A stretch of DNA of 64,000 bases from Spirosoma endbachense (GCF_010233585.1 NZ_CP045997.1:5814654-5878653); one strand, 5' to 3'; counted from the first letter of the stretch, positions 8,686 to 18,600 are shown. Notes: generated by a model from the sequence alone, not told the origin. Program-made: numbers and translations.

Positions 8686-9882
8686 ATGATCGCTGGTTCA
8701 ACTGATTCCCGGCATATTCTGCATCTGGACATGGATTCCTTCTTTGTGTCGGTGGAGCGACTTCGGCAATCCCAGTTGGCTGGACGCCCGCTCCTGATTG
8801 GGGGCGTAGGCGACCGGGGCGTAGTCAGCGCCTGCAGTTACGAAACCCGTCGTTTCGGCGTTCAATCCGGCATGTCCATGCGAATGGCGCGTCGGCTATG
8901 CCCCGAGGCAGTCGTTGTCAAAGGCGATTTTCAGGCCTACAATCAGTATTCCACGATGCTCACAGCCATCATACGGGAGCGGGCCCCTGTGTTTGAAAAG
9001 GCGTCGATTGACGAATTTTATGTCGATATGACCGGGATGGATTGCTATGTGGGTTGTCGGAAATGGTCGCAGGAGCTCAAGCAGACGCTCGTCGCCGAAA
9101 CCGGGCTGTCGGTCAGCTGGGGCCTGTCCGTAAATAAAACAGTCGCAAAGGTCGTCGCCAATGAAGTCAAACCCGATGGCGGCTACCAGTTAGCGGGGTC
9201 AGACGTTCAGCCCTATCTGGCAATACTGCCGGTGGCGAAACTGCCGGGCATTGGTCCTCAACTGGCCCACACCCTGCGTTGCATGGGCGTGACCAGGCTG
9301 GGCACCCTGGCTCAGATTCCCCGCCGGCTGCTGGAGCGTACGTTCGGTAAACCAGGGGTCATGCTCTGGGAGCGGGCGAATGGCATCGACCCCTCCCCGG
9401 TGCTGGCCTTTGACCGCCAGAAAGCCATGAGTAAAGAAATGACCTTCCAGTCCGATACCGCCGACTCCCAGTTACTACAGGCCACGCTGAGTCGGTTGGT
9501 TGAAAGCCTGGGATTCCAGCTGCGGCAAGGGGGCTGGTGTACGGCGCGGATAACCATCAAAATTCGGTATTCCGATTTTCAGACTTTTACCCGCCAGATT
9601 ACCCTGTCGCCGACATCAGCCGATCACCTGCTGATCCCGGCAGCCGTAAAGGCATTCCAGGCACTCTATAAACGCCGGGTATTGCTCCGACTCATTGGGG
9701 TGAGTTTTTCCAAACTCATTCGGGGAGCCCAGCAGTTGAGCCTCTTTGATGAATCAGGAGCAGTGTCGAGTACCAAACAGAGCAATCTCTACCCCCATCT
9801 GGATCAGCTCAAGAGCAAACACGGTGAACCCATTGTCCACCGGGCGAACCAACCCTTTTTAACCGAACGTTCTCATGACTAA
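8686..9882 (+). CDS. Y-family DNA polymerase (DinB/Pol IV-like), translesion synthesis
   Basis: The 398-residue protein has the Y-family catalytic residues in place: D15/D17 in LHLDMDSFF and D109/E110 in SIDEFYVDMTG. It also has the helix-hairpin-helix thumb (LPGIGPQLAHTL) and a little-finger domain. A sliding-clamp motif QLSLF is near residues 349-353. Because the carboxylates are intact, it should be an active polymerase, unlike ImuB, the inactive Y-family member of the ImuA-ImuB-DnaE2 system. Its stop overlaps the next start by 8 bases, and the next two genes follow in tight coupling, so the three are one operon under the divergent S24 repressor. The ATG at 8686 follows a short leader past the operators. 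Confidence 0.88.
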   Translation: MIAGSTDSRHILHLDMDSFFVSVERLRQSQLAGRPLLIGGVGDRGVVSACSYETRRFGVQSGMSMRMARRLCPEAVVVKGDFQAYNQYSTMLTAIIRERAPVFEKASIDEFYVDMTGMDCYVGCRKWSQELKQTLVAETGLSVSWGLSVNKTVAKVVANEVKPDGGYQLAGSDVQPYLAILPVAKLPGIGPQLAHTLRCMGVTRLGTLAQIPRRLLERTFGKPGVMLWERANGIDPSPVLAFDRQKAMSKEMTFQSDTADSQLLQATLSRLVESLGFQLRQGGWCTARITIKIRYSDFQTFTRQITLSPTSADHLLIPAAVKAFQALYKRRVLLRLIGVSFSKLIRGAQQLSLFDESGAVSSTKQSNLYPHLDQLKSKHGEPIVHRANQPFLTERSHD

Positions 9883-10291
9883 ACACTGCCGTATCTGGGA
9901 TGGGGAATCCATGTATTATTTCCCCCATTTAGCCCTTCAGCCACAGTTCGCGACCGTCTGGCTGGAGGATGCGCTGGTGCTGATCAACCGGGTAAACCCA
10001 TTGGATCAACGCCGGTACGAGCCTACCTCCCCCTGGGAGCTGATGCTGTCGGTCGGCCAGCCTGACCGGCAGGGAACCCTGCTCTATGAGCAGGATATCG
10101 TTCAGGTCAATCAGCAATTGTGGGTTGTACAGCCTGACCTGGAACGCTGCGGATACCAGCTGGTGCTGGCCCATTCGCCGGGTTTCTCACTGTCGCTGGA
10201 TCGTCTGCTGGCTAAAACGGTCCGTATTGTGGGGAATTGCCTGGAAGATTCCCACCTCATCCTCCAGGAGGGGGTATTTTCGCTGACTTAA
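9875..10291 (+). CDS. YopX-like small protein in the mutagenesis operon
   Basis: The 138-residue protein overlaps the polymerase gene by 8 bases and ends 3 bases before dnaE, so it is translationally coupled to both. Its pattern resembles the YopX domain known mostly from phages: an N-terminal RIWDGESMYYFP, a central GTLLYEQDIVQV in place of the usual K.IYEGDIV, and a C-terminal VRIVGNCLEDSHLI in place of IGNIYENPELL. YopX has no established function. In this position ImuA-type cassettes carry a RecA-like accessory protein, so a polymerase-accessory role here is inference. The YopX assignment was made by eye. Confidence 0.65.
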   Translation: MTKHCRIWDGESMYYFPHLALQPQFATVWLEDALVLINRVNPLDQRRYEPTSPWELMLSVGQPDRQGTLLYEQDIVQVNQQLWVVQPDLERCGYQLVLAHSPGFSLSLDRLLAKTVRIVGNCLEDSHLILQEGVFSLT

Positions 10292-10294
10292 CGG

Positions 10295-13258
10295 ATGTAT
10301 CTTAATGCACACTCCTATTATTCGTTGCGCTATGGTACACTTTCCCCCGAAGCGCTGGTACAGCACGCGCAGCGACTTGGCGTGACCCATTTGGCGCTGA
10401 CCGATATTAATACAATCTCGGGGGTGTTTGATTTTGTGCAGCACTGCCTTCGATTGGGTATTCAACCCGTGGTGGGCATCGAAATCCGATCGCACCAGCA
10501 ACTCCGCTATATCTGTCTGGCTCGCAATACCGAGGGCTTTGCCGAGATCAATCGATTTGTATCCCAGTATCTGCTTACCCATCAGGACTTTCCGGCCAAA
10601 GCGCCCTCGTTTCAGCACGCTTACGTCATCTATCCGCTGGATCAGCTGGATCGGCTGGGCGGGCTGGCCGCCCATGAACGGATTGGCGTTCGCCCATCCG
10701 AGGTGAGTCGGCTGTGGCGCTACCGGCAGACGCTGCGGGCCGACCAGGTCGTAGTGCTTCAGCCGATTACTTACCTGGACAAGACGGACTACAACCTGCA
10801 TAAGCTGCTGCGGGCAATCGACCACAACTGTTTACTGGCGCATCTGGCGGAGCGGGAAACGATCCGTACGGATGAATACTGGCCAACCCCCGATCAGCTA
10901 CAAACCAGTTTTCGGGACTGGCCGATGGTACTCGCCAACACCCAGGCCCTGCTGGATAGCTGTTCATTTGCCTTTGATTTTGACTCATCCAAGAATCGTC
11001 AGCTGTATACACCCAGCCGGGCGGATGATATCGCTCTCCTGCGCAAACTGGCCGAAGATGGGCTACGGGATCGCTATGGCCCGGAACCTGGTGAGGCCCT
11101 CCAGCGAGTCGAGTCAGAATTAGCCATCATCGACCAGCTAAATTTTACGGCCTATTTTCTGATCACCTGGAACATCATCACCTACGCCCATAGTCGGGGC
11201 TATTATCATGTCGGCCGGGGCTCCGGTGCCAACTCCATTGTAGCCTATTGCCTGGGCATTACCGATGTTGACCCCATTGAACTGGATCTGTATTTCGAAC
11301 GCTTTATCAACCCCAACCGGAGCTCTCCCCCCGATTTTGACCTGGACTTTAGCTGGTCCGATCGGGATGAGCTCACGGATTATATTTTCAAGACGTATGG
11401 GCAGGAGCACGTCTGTTTGATGGCCACGTACGTCACTTTCCGGGATCGGGCAGCCTATCGGGAACTGGGTAAGGTTTTTGGATTACCCAAAGCGGAACTG
11501 GACAGCCTGATCAACGGTCCGGGGCACGCCAGTCCGGGAACGGCCAGCCAGGAACCCGATCTCAAAGGGGAATACATGCGGTATATTCTGCGGTATGCCC
11601 CTCTACTGGAAGATTTCCCCAATTACCTGGGCATTCATGCGGGGGGTATTCTGATCGCCCAGCAACCCCTTTATCAGTACACCGCTCTGGAGATGCCGCC
11701 CAAGGGGTTCCCTCTGTGTCAATTCGATATGTACGTAGCCGAGGCTATCGGCTTTGCCAAATGGGATGTGCTCTCCCAGCGAGGGTTAGGCCACATCAAG
11801 GAAGCAGTTGAGTGGGTACGGGTCAACCGGCAGGTATCGGTCGATATTCATCGGATTCAGGATTTCAAGCGGGATGAGACAGTTCGCCAGCAACTGCTGG
11901 CCCATGAGACGATGGGTTGTTTTTATATCGAATCCCCTGCTATGCGACAACTGATTTGGAAACTGGGTTGTTTGGATTACCGCACGCTGGTAGCGGCCAG
12001 CAGTATCATTCGGCCGGGCGTAGCGTCTTCGGGGATGATGGCTGAATACATCCGGCGCCATCATAACCCCACCAGTTATACGCCAATTCATCCCCGGATG
12101 CAAGAGTTGCTTGCCGAAACCTATGGGGTAATGATCTATCAGGAGGATGTGCTGAAGGTGGCCCACCATTTTGGGGGGCTGAGTCTGGCGGACGCCGATG
12201 TCTTACGGCGGGCCATGTCGGGTAAACAGCGGGGGAAGACCGAATTGGCCCGCATTGAGGAAACATTTTTCGCCAACTGCCAGGCAAAAGGCTATAGCGA
12301 AGCAGTCACCAGGGAGGTGTGGCGACAGATCCAGAGTTTTTCGGGTTATTCCTTTTCCAAAGCCCATTCGGCTTCCTTTGCCGTGGAGAGCTACCAGAGT
12401 CTGTACCTGAAAGCCCACTATCCGCTGGAGTTCATGACTGCCGTTATTAACAATTTTGGGGGCTTTTACAGTACGGAGTTTTATGTACACGAAGCCCGTC
12501 GCTACGGTGCGCGGATTGAAGCGCCGGATGTACACCAAAGCCACTACCTGACTCGACTGGAGGGAAAGACGATCTGGCTGGGTTTTATCCACATCAAGGG
12601 ACTGGAAAAAGCGGTCGTCACGGCTATGCTGGCGCAGCGTAGCGAGCAGGCTTTTCTTAGCCTGGATGAATTTACACGCCAGGTACCTATTGGCCTGGAG
12701 CAATTGATCCTGTTGATCCGAGTGGGCGTGTTTCGCAGCTTGGGCGTGACTAAGAAAGAATTGCTCTGGCAGGCCCACGCCCTGGTGAACAACTATGTGC
12801 ACCATCAGGGCGTGGCCGATCTGTTCGACTGGCCAGAACTCTACTGGGCCCTACCAACCTTGTGGCAGGACCCGCTGGAAGACATCTACGATGAGATGGA
12901 GCTGCTGGGTTTTTCGCTCTCTTCCCCCTTCCGGCTGCTTGCTGAACCGGTGAGTGGCATACAAGCCTCCGAGCTGGCCAGCCATGTCGGCGAGTGGATC
13001 CGTATCACGGGTTATCTGGTCACCTACAAACGGATCACAGCCCGCAACGGCAAACCAATGGTATTTGGCTATTTTGTCGATGAGCAGGGTTCATATTTTG
13101 ATACCACCCATTTTCCGCATACACTAGCCTTGTTCCCTTTACGAGGCTATGGTCTGTATCAACTGGAAGGCAAAGTGGTGCTGGAATTTGGCTTTCCCAG
13201 TCTGGAGGTGAAACGATTGGAAAAATGCGCCATACAGGCTGATCCGAGATTAGGTTAA
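10295..13258 (+). CDS. dnaE: DNA polymerase III alpha subunit, accessory (error-prone, DnaE2/ImuC-like)
   Basis: The 987-residue protein has an N-terminal PHP domain (NAHSYYSLRYGTLSPEALV), the polymerase aspartates in PPDFDLDFSW (D347, D349, D351), and the canonical signatures GRGSGANSIVAYCLGITDVDP, YQEDVLKVAHHFGG and SFSKAHSASFAVESYQ. A helix-hairpin-helix region and an OB-like domain (GEWIRITGYLVTYKRI) follow. It is shorter than replicative DnaE (about 1160 residues) and has the size of DnaE2/ImuC, the error-prone form used for lesion bypass. Its position after a Y-family polymerase and under an S24 repressor supports a damage-induced mutagenesis role. PHP metal residues look partly degenerate, so proofreading is doubtful. 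It is the last gene of the operon. Confidence 0.88.
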   Translation: MYLNAHSYYSLRYGTLSPEALVQHAQRLGVTHLALTDINTISGVFDFVQHCLRLGIQPVVGIEIRSHQQLRYICLARNTEGFAEINRFVSQYLLTHQDFPAKAPSFQHAYVIYPLDQLDRLGGLAAHERIGVRPSEVSRLWRYRQTLRADQVVVLQPITYLDKTDYNLHKLLRAIDHNCLLAHLAERETIRTDEYWPTPDQLQTSFRDWPMVLANTQALLDSCSFAFDFDSSKNRQLYTPSRADDIALLRKLAEDGLRDRYGPEPGEALQRVESELAIIDQLNFTAYFLITWNIITYAHSRGYYHVGRGSGANSIVAYCLGITDVDPIELDLYFERFINPNRSSPPDFDLDFSWSDRDELTDYIFKTYGQEHVCLMATYVTFRDRAAYRELGKVFGLPKAELDSLINGPGHASPGTASQEPDLKGEYMRYILRYAPLLEDFPNYLGIHAGGILIAQQPLYQYTALEMPPKGFPLCQFDMYVAEAIGFAKWDVLSQRGLGHIKEAVEWVRVNRQVSVDIHRIQDFKRDETVRQQLLAHETMGCFYIESPAMRQLIWKLGCLDYRTLVAASSIIRPGVASSGMMAEYIRRHHNPTSYTPIHPRMQELLAETYGVMIYQEDVLKVAHHFGGLSLADADVLRRAMSGKQRGKTELARIEETFFANCQAKGYSEAVTREVWRQIQSFSGYSFSKAHSASFAVESYQSLYLKAHYPLEFMTAVINNFGGFYSTEFYVHEARRYGARIEAPDVHQSHYLTRLEGKTIWLGFIHIKGLEKAVVTAMLAQRSEQAFLSLDEFTRQVPIGLEQLILLIRVGVFRSLGVTKKELLWQAHALVNNYVHHQGVADLFDWPELYWALPTLWQDPLEDIYDEMELLGFSLSSPFRLLAEPVSGIQASELASHVGEWIRITGYLVTYKRITARNGKPMVFGYFVDEQGSYFDTTHFPHTLALFPLRGYGLYQLEGKVVLEFGFPSLEVKRLEKCAIQADPRLG

Positions 13259-13492
13259 ATAAGTGCCAACGCCCTCTATTGGGTAGTTTTGCCGAATTGG
13301 CCCGCTCAGACGACCCTGTCTACTATCCGTCACGTGCTGTTTGAATGAAACTAAAGACCAAAATCACTCCATGAAATAGATTTATCAACTCAGAAGTAGT
13401 TAAAAGCTAGTGGTCTTCCAATTTATAGTTTATACGTACTAGTCATGAATGGGGTTGATGACAAACCTATACGCCGGGCCGATTTCTATAGT

Positions 13493-13743
13493 TCAAGCAA
13501 GGAGAGAGACATAATTTTTGTCATATTTTCCACCCCGACGAACCACAGCATAAATGCGGTGAATCAGTTTGTTACGTACTGTGTTTAGAGCGGCCCGGCA
13601 GCATTGTATGCTTACCCTCGCCAAGTTTACGCAGGTAGTAGTCCTGGAGTTCCCGGCACCGGCAGCCCGGCTTTAACCTGGATGGCCGACATGGTGCCCA
13701 TATGAAGCAAGGATTTCAACCGTTTGCGGACGGTCGGCCGCTC
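13493..13743 (-). pseudogene. IS110-family transposase, C-terminal remnant
   Basis: On the minus strand one frame reads RKRLKSLLHMGTMSAIQ, and after a frameshift near 13640 other frames read YYLRKLGEGKHTML and VRNKLIHRIYAVVRRG up to a stop at 13493. This is the C-terminal domain of IS110-type transposases, broken by at least two frameshifts. It may be the missing end of the fragment at 15199-15648, split by the opposite-strand IS110 copy between them. Confidence 0.65.
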
Positions 13744-14004
13744 ATATCTTTGTTTTGATTTGAGGTTGTCAGAAAAAGTGCAATTTTTGAGTAAGACCTG
13801 ACACGGGTTGCCAGTACCTCGGGTCGGCCGCTGAGACACCTTCCGGTGATCTTGAACAGGCTGGTTGTGCTGGCACTCTTGTCCCTTTCCAATAAGCTCC
13901 GACAGTACCCATAGACGCAAGCCAGTCTTGTGATCTGCTATCGATGTGCCAGGGCCAGGAAAGTCGTCAGGTGACTTCATTATCCACTTTTATCATGCTT
14001 GTTT

Positions 14005-15177
14005 ATGCAATCCTTTCTTCGTTACTGCGTGGGGCTGGACATCAGCGGACGTCGCGCGGCAAAGACACGCTTCAAGTTTGCCTATCGGTTATTGATCAAA
14101 CCGGTCGGGTGACGGTGAAAGCCACCACTAAAGTGGTCAATAAACCAACTGGCTTCTCCGCTTTACTGAACTGGGTCGCTCGTCATCGTAAGCTAGACTT
14201 ACCCCTAACTTACCTGATGGAATCGACCGCACAGGCGGCCCTGCGGTGTCTACCACGAAGCGGTGGCCTGGTATCTTCATCAGCAAGATCAAGCCGTCAG
14301 TATCTTGCTGCCAAACAAAGCCAAATATTATTTCAAGAGCTTGGGCTACAACCGGGCAGCCGGCGCTGTCCAAAAATGACAAAATTGATGCCCAAGGCTT
14401 GTCTCGGATGGGTCTGGAACAGCAAGTGCCGGTCTGGAAACCACTCTCTAAAAATCTGTACGCCCTTCGGCTCTTAACCCGCCAACATCGCAGCGGCGCA
14501 CCGTCAACGATTGCAGGAATTGAAGACCCAATCTACTAATCAGCAGCACGCTCTGGAGCATAGTGCATTCGATAGTACTTTCATTGACAAACAGTTAGCC
14601 AAACTTATTGCGGTCTATGACACCCAGCTAGCCGCTCTGGAAAAGGCTATCGAAGAACTCATCCAAGCTGACCCCATCCTTACACCCAAAGTGGATGCCT
14701 TAGTCAAGGTCAAGGGGCTGGCCCTACTTTCAGTAGCTGTGCTGGTGGCTGAAACCAACGGTTTCGACCGGGTGGCCGGAGCCAGGCTTTACCAATCAGC
14801 GCCATTTAGTGAGTTACGCGGGCTACGATGTCGTGGAGAACCAGTCTGGTAACCACTTGGGTAAAACGCGCATCTCCAAGAAAGGCAACAGCCGTCTGCG
14901 TCGTATCCTACATATGCCAGCATTCAACGCCGTTCGTTTTAATGAACCCACCTGCAAAGCGCTTTACGAGCGGGTCTACGAACGGAGCGGCATCAAGATG
15001 AAAGCTTACGTGGCCGTTCAGAAGCGATTACTGCTAATGACCTACGCCTTGTGGCGTCACGGAGTCGACTATGACCCTGAGTATTTGGCGAACCGAGCCG
15101 AGAAGGATAAAAAAATAGTCCCGACCGGCGGGACTACACAGGATCAATTAGCCGAAGCCGAGTTGTCCTACTTGTAG
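14005..15177 (+). pseudogene. IS110-family transposase, complete in length but multiply frameshifted
   Basis: Joining frames gives a full IS110 transposase. It has an N-terminal YCVGLDISGRRAAKTRF starting at ATG 14005, the DEDD residues in GLDIS, MEST and KNDKIDAQ, a middle part (VKGLALLSVAVLVAETNGF) and a C-terminal GKTRISKKGNSRLRRILHMP through the stop at 15177. Frame changes near 14095, 14230, 14375, 14500 and 14810 make it inactive. A hairpin (tagtccc..gggacta, 15116-15136) lies inside the 3' end. IS110 elements use a structured RNA from their ends for target choice, but I could not delimit the ends. Confidence 0.75.
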
Positions 15178-15198
15178 TCCAAAGATATGAAAAAAATC

Positions 15199-15648
15199 CT
15201 ATCTCAAAATTTGCTTTTCACGACAGTACCAGCCGCTTGATGACTCACTCTGCTTTTGCCACGTACACTCGTTCCTGAGTGGTACCGCTCCGGCGGCCCG
15301 GTCAAAAGGGGCCACACCCGCGTGGCAGGCCAGCCTTTTGGGGTCATTGATCGTCTGCATTTCATTCGTAGTGATGAGCAGTTCGGTAGCGATCACGGGC
15401 CCAATACCCGGCACCGATACCATTAGGTCAAACAATTCTTTCAAGTGAGCGTCAGCCTGAATAAGTGCGCTGATCTGTTGCTCGACCGCTTTTTGCTCTT
15501 CCTGGAGAGTCGTTAAAGACTTTCTGACCTTGCTTTTAAGGGTCTTTTGCCGAGACTTACTGATAAACATTTCCTGCTCGGTTACGGGAACAGCCAATAA
15601 ATTATAATCGGACCGATTTCTATGTCCTTTGACTGGTAATTCGGCCAA
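15199..15648 (-). pseudogene. IS110-family transposase, central remnant
   Basis: The frame contains the helical middle of an IS110 transposase (KSLTTLQEEQKAVEQQISALI) and the helix-hairpin-helix part VPGIGPVIATELL followed by RLACHAGVAPFDRAAGA. After that the frame is lost into unrelated sequence. The N-terminal DEDD domain is absent upstream. It is in the same orientation as the remnant at 13493-13743. Confidence 0.7.
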
Positions 15649-15699
15649 TCAAAGTAGGTAAATCACCATGAATCCCCTTTGGATAAAAGTCCAGTTCGA

Positions 15700-15721
15700 G
15701 TTGTGCAACAGCCACGGACGT
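15700..15721 (+). repeat. Solo IS1182-type terminal repeat
   Basis: The 22 bases here are identical to the left end of the IS1182 remnant at 55963-55984 (in inverted orientation), and 18 of them match its right end at 56494-56511. No transposase is attached, so this is a scar or orphan end. Confidence 0.7.
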
Positions 15722-15893
15722 TTAAATGAACGGTGGCCGCGAACGATAGCCTTTGGCAGCCTTGGCGCTTCCCCAATGGATTAACCTTGGTAAGCATTAC
15801 TTTATCTAAACGTACCCAGAGACATCGGACTGCCAAAGCGGGTGGATAAAGATGCCACCACTTCCCAGGTTCATCAACCTCTTCAGCTCCCGC

Positions 15894-16919
15894 TTAGCGA
15901 ATCAGGACTGACTCGTACTTGGCCAGATCCTTGATAAACTCCCCCGTACCTTTAACCACGGCGCGAAGGGGGTCATCGGCCACTTGAACCGGCAAGTGGG
16001 TTTTGGCGGCTAAGCGCTCACCCAGCCCATGTAACAGCGCTCCACCACCCGTCAGGTGGATACCATTGGTGTAAATATCGGCCGATAATTCGGGGGGCGC
16101 CATTTCCAGCACTTTCAGGGTGGCTTCCTCAATCTTGGCAATCGATCGGTCGAGGCAGTAGGCGATTTCCCTATACGTTACCTTAATTTCTTTGGGGATG
16201 CCCGTCATTAAATCACGACCCCGAATCTCATAATCCGCCGGGGGACTAACCAGCTCAGACAAAGCCGAACCGATGTGCTTTTTTATTTCTTCCCCCGACC
16301 GCTCACCAATCAGCAGATTGTGTTCCCGACGCATATAATCGACGATGTCACGGGTAAAGACGTCCCCCGCAATGCGGATGGATTGTTCACAGACGATGCC
16401 CGATAAGGCAATGACGGCAATTTCGGTGGTGCCCCCACCGATGTCAATGATCATGATGCCCGTAGGCTGAGTGATGTCAATGCCGATGCCCACGGCGGCA
16501 GCCAGGGGTTCGTAGACCATATACACTTCTTTGGCTCCGGCATGCTCGCACGAATCCTTGACGGCTCGTTTTTCCACCTCTGTAATGCCCGATGGAATCG
16601 AGACCACTATGCGATGGGCAGCGGCAAAGAGTTTGTTGGTGGTAGGCAGCATTTTGACCAGCCCGCGAATCATCTGTTCGGCGGCTGTAAAGTCGGCGAT
16701 CACCCCATCTTTCAGGGGGCGAATGGTTTTGATGTGCTCGTTGGTCTTCCCATGCATTTGCATGGCTTGATGGCCGATGGCCAGGATCTTACCGGTTCGT
16801 TTGTCGATGGCAATAATGGAAGGTTCATCCACCAAGATTCGGCCGTTGTGCATAATCAATGTATTGGCCGTACCCAGGTCAATGGCAATGTCACTGGTTA
16901 AAAAACTAAATAGTCCCAT
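15894..16919 (-). CDS. mreB: MreB-family actin-like protein, orphan copy
   Basis: The 341-residue protein is a full MreB/MbL actin homologue, with phosphate-1 loop DLGTANTL near residue 13, phosphate-2 loop IIDIGGGTTE near residue 160 and adenosine motif LTGGGALLHGLGERL near 285. The start is set to the ATG at 16919 (MGLFSFLTSDIAIDLG), because the N-terminus there fits the family. The frame is open further upstream but reads unlike MreB. MreB filaments organise cell-wall synthesis and usually sit with mreC and mreD. Here there is no mreC/mreD, and the neighbours are IS remnants and a dead response regulator. It is therefore probably a second, accessory copy rather than the rod-shape operon gene. 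Confidence 0.9.
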   Translation of the reverse strand: MGLFSFLTSDIAIDLGTANTLIMHNGRILVDEPSIIAIDKRTGKILAIGHQAMQMHGKTNEHIKTIRPLKDGVIADFTAAEQMIRGLVKMLPTTNKLFAAAHRIVVSIPSGITEVEKRAVKDSCEHAGAKEVYMVYEPLAAAVGIGIDITQPTGIMIIDIGGGTTEIAVIALSGIVCEQSIRIAGDVFTRDIVDYMRREHNLLIGERSGEEIKKHIGSALSELVSPPADYEIRGRDLMTGIPKEIKVTYREIAYCLDRSIAKIEEATLKVLEMAPPELSADIYTNGIHLTGGGALLHGLGERLAAKTHLPVQVADDPLRAVVKGTGEFIKDLAKYESVLIR

Positions 16920-17261
16920 ATAAGGGTAAAGCTTAATCGGACAGAAGCCATACTGTAACCAGAAAGCTTTTAAGCTAATTGACTTAACGAAAAAAAAGCC
17001 TGTTTCAATTGCGTCTTGTCCGGAAAAAGGGGGACGTTTTTTGACTGGTACCTGGGTTGAGACTAATGAGCGATTTGCGTTTGACTGTTGATGGTAGGTG
17101 ATTCGTGCAGTTCTGAACCAAAGTGACGCCCTGGAAGACAATCTGACTTCTAGAACGAATGATGCGATTTTTCACTACTTTACCCCTATGAGTCATCGTA
17201 TGGGGCTAGAGGCTGCACTTTTATGCCAGTAATACTGGATGGTCCTGATGAACCGGTTTTG
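16920..17261. other. Intergenic region upstream of mreB, 342 bp
   Basis: It should contain the mreB promoter. An open minus-strand frame covers part of it but has no family-like sequence. No other feature is seen. Confidence 0.4.
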
Positions 17262-17831
17262 TTAAGTGCCTACCCCTCTCCGGTTAACCTCCTGCCGATC
17301 CTGGACTTGAATCGAGGCACTCATCAACACGATGGGTAGGTGCCGAAAAAAGGAGGCTGGTTCTTTCAAACTAGTCAATAGATGAAGGCCGTCGTCCAGA
17401 TTGGGTAGATACAAGTTATTCAGGACCATCTGGGGTAAGCGTTGTTGGTCTCTGGCACACTGTTGCAGATAAGTAAGCGCCCTGGATGGCTCACTAAAGT
17501 GAACCAGTGGAAGAGTTGGTAGGCTGTTTTTAAATGAGCCTTTAAGAGCATCCACAAATCCGGTTGAGCATCCAGTCCGTATCCTGAGCTGGCTTCGTAC
17601 TGACATGACGATTCCAATCGTCAACTACCCGTGGGTTAGCTTCAGCCTGAAAGGGCTCCACTAGCTCAGGAGTGGGCACCCTGAGCTGTTTGCTCGACTG
17701 GTTTTGGTAGCCCAGGATCCTGGAAAAAGATAATTTCGTTTGGAGTTGTTAGCTTTTTAATCTACCTGAGTTAACAGGAGCTGGTCGTCCTCATCATCTT
17801 CAATGACAATGATGGGTCCCTTCTTATTCAT
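17262..17831 (-). pseudogene. Response-regulator receiver domain, broken
   Basis: On the minus strand, ATG 17831 starts MNKKGPIIVIEDDEDDQLLLTQ, a clear receiver-domain N-terminus with the acidic pocket, but it stops at 17766. Further down (17262-17624) another frame gives ALTYLQQC.., MVLNNLYLPNLDDGLHLL (with N where the phospho-acceptor D is expected) and HLPIVLMSAS, the middle and C-terminal receiver motifs, ending abruptly. The two parts of a single-domain response regulator are separated by scrambled sequence, and the phosphorylation site is lost. It is not functional. Confidence 0.55.
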
Positions 17832-18101
17832 AAGCGGTGGGTGACATAAATTTTGTGTGTACCGATCGGCTGCTTGTGTAACGACACTCGCCGACCATTC
17901 GTTGCAAACCCAACGGTACAGTTATCCATGGCCACGTGTTTTTAGGCTCAACTCTCTGCTATATGTAAGACGCTATCGACCCAATGTGACAGACAGATTC
18001 TAAAATATGCCAGCGATTTCCAGTCTGAATTGGACGTTTTATGAACGCCTTTAAAGTAGAAGAGAAGCATAAAGGGGAACAATTCTGTTAATTTAACCTG
18101 C

Positions 18102-18245
18102 TTAATTATAGTGATTGCTCTGATAAAAGGCTTTGAACATTTTCAAGATAGGTGAAATCCCCGGCTCGCTGGCGATCTCACCTTCCAGATTCACCAACGA
18201 CTTAATATCCGTCAATTGATAACCGGTAATGGTCTCATACCCCAT
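18102..18245 (-). CDS. Small hypothetical protein, 47 residues
   Basis: An ATG at 18245 opens MGYETITGYQLTDIKSLVNL and ends at TAA 18102-18104. The composition is protein-like, but the length is short and no family is recognised. It may be the tail of a decayed gene. Confidence 0.25.
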   Translation of the reverse strand: MGYETITGYQLTDIKSLVNLEGEIASEPGISPILKMFKAFYQSNHYN

Positions 18246-18600
18246 TAATTAGTCTGCGAAGAGTCGTTGCGGAATCAGCCGATCAGGTACCTGAGTGACT
18301 TCCGTATGACCAGGGTTCTGTTGTATTCGTTGCTAATGCGCGTCAACGGCTACTTTTTCCCCTTCCAGCACCTGAACGATACTTCCCCGCACGTAAAGCA
18401 GCACGCCGGCAACACCGGTCCTGACGTTGGCATGTCGACTTTGCTGAAGAAGCATCAACAACTTAACTCTCTACGTGAGTTGGTCGGAAGAGCTGAAATA
18501 AATGTGCACTGTTCCACCAACTATAAAGGTAAAGAAGGTGGCGGCTGGTGACTAACTTGGGCGGAGTAAACCGTCGGCAAGTCGGGTCACCTGGCCATGA
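18246..18600. other. Gene-poor stretch, 355 bp
   Basis: No convincing coding frame, RNA or repeat was seen. An open plus-strand frame at 18267-18551 has no family-like sequence. Confidence 0.35.

Noticed and set aside
10187..12805. Several long minus-strand frames within dnaE (such as 10187-10825 and 12203-12805)
   Set aside because: They lie antisense to a clear polymerase with all motifs and lack family-like sequence; high G+C keeps them open.
13944..14477. Plus-strand 177-residue frame as an independent gene
   Set aside because: Only its middle part is real IS110 coding sequence; the rest follows wrong frames after frameshifts.
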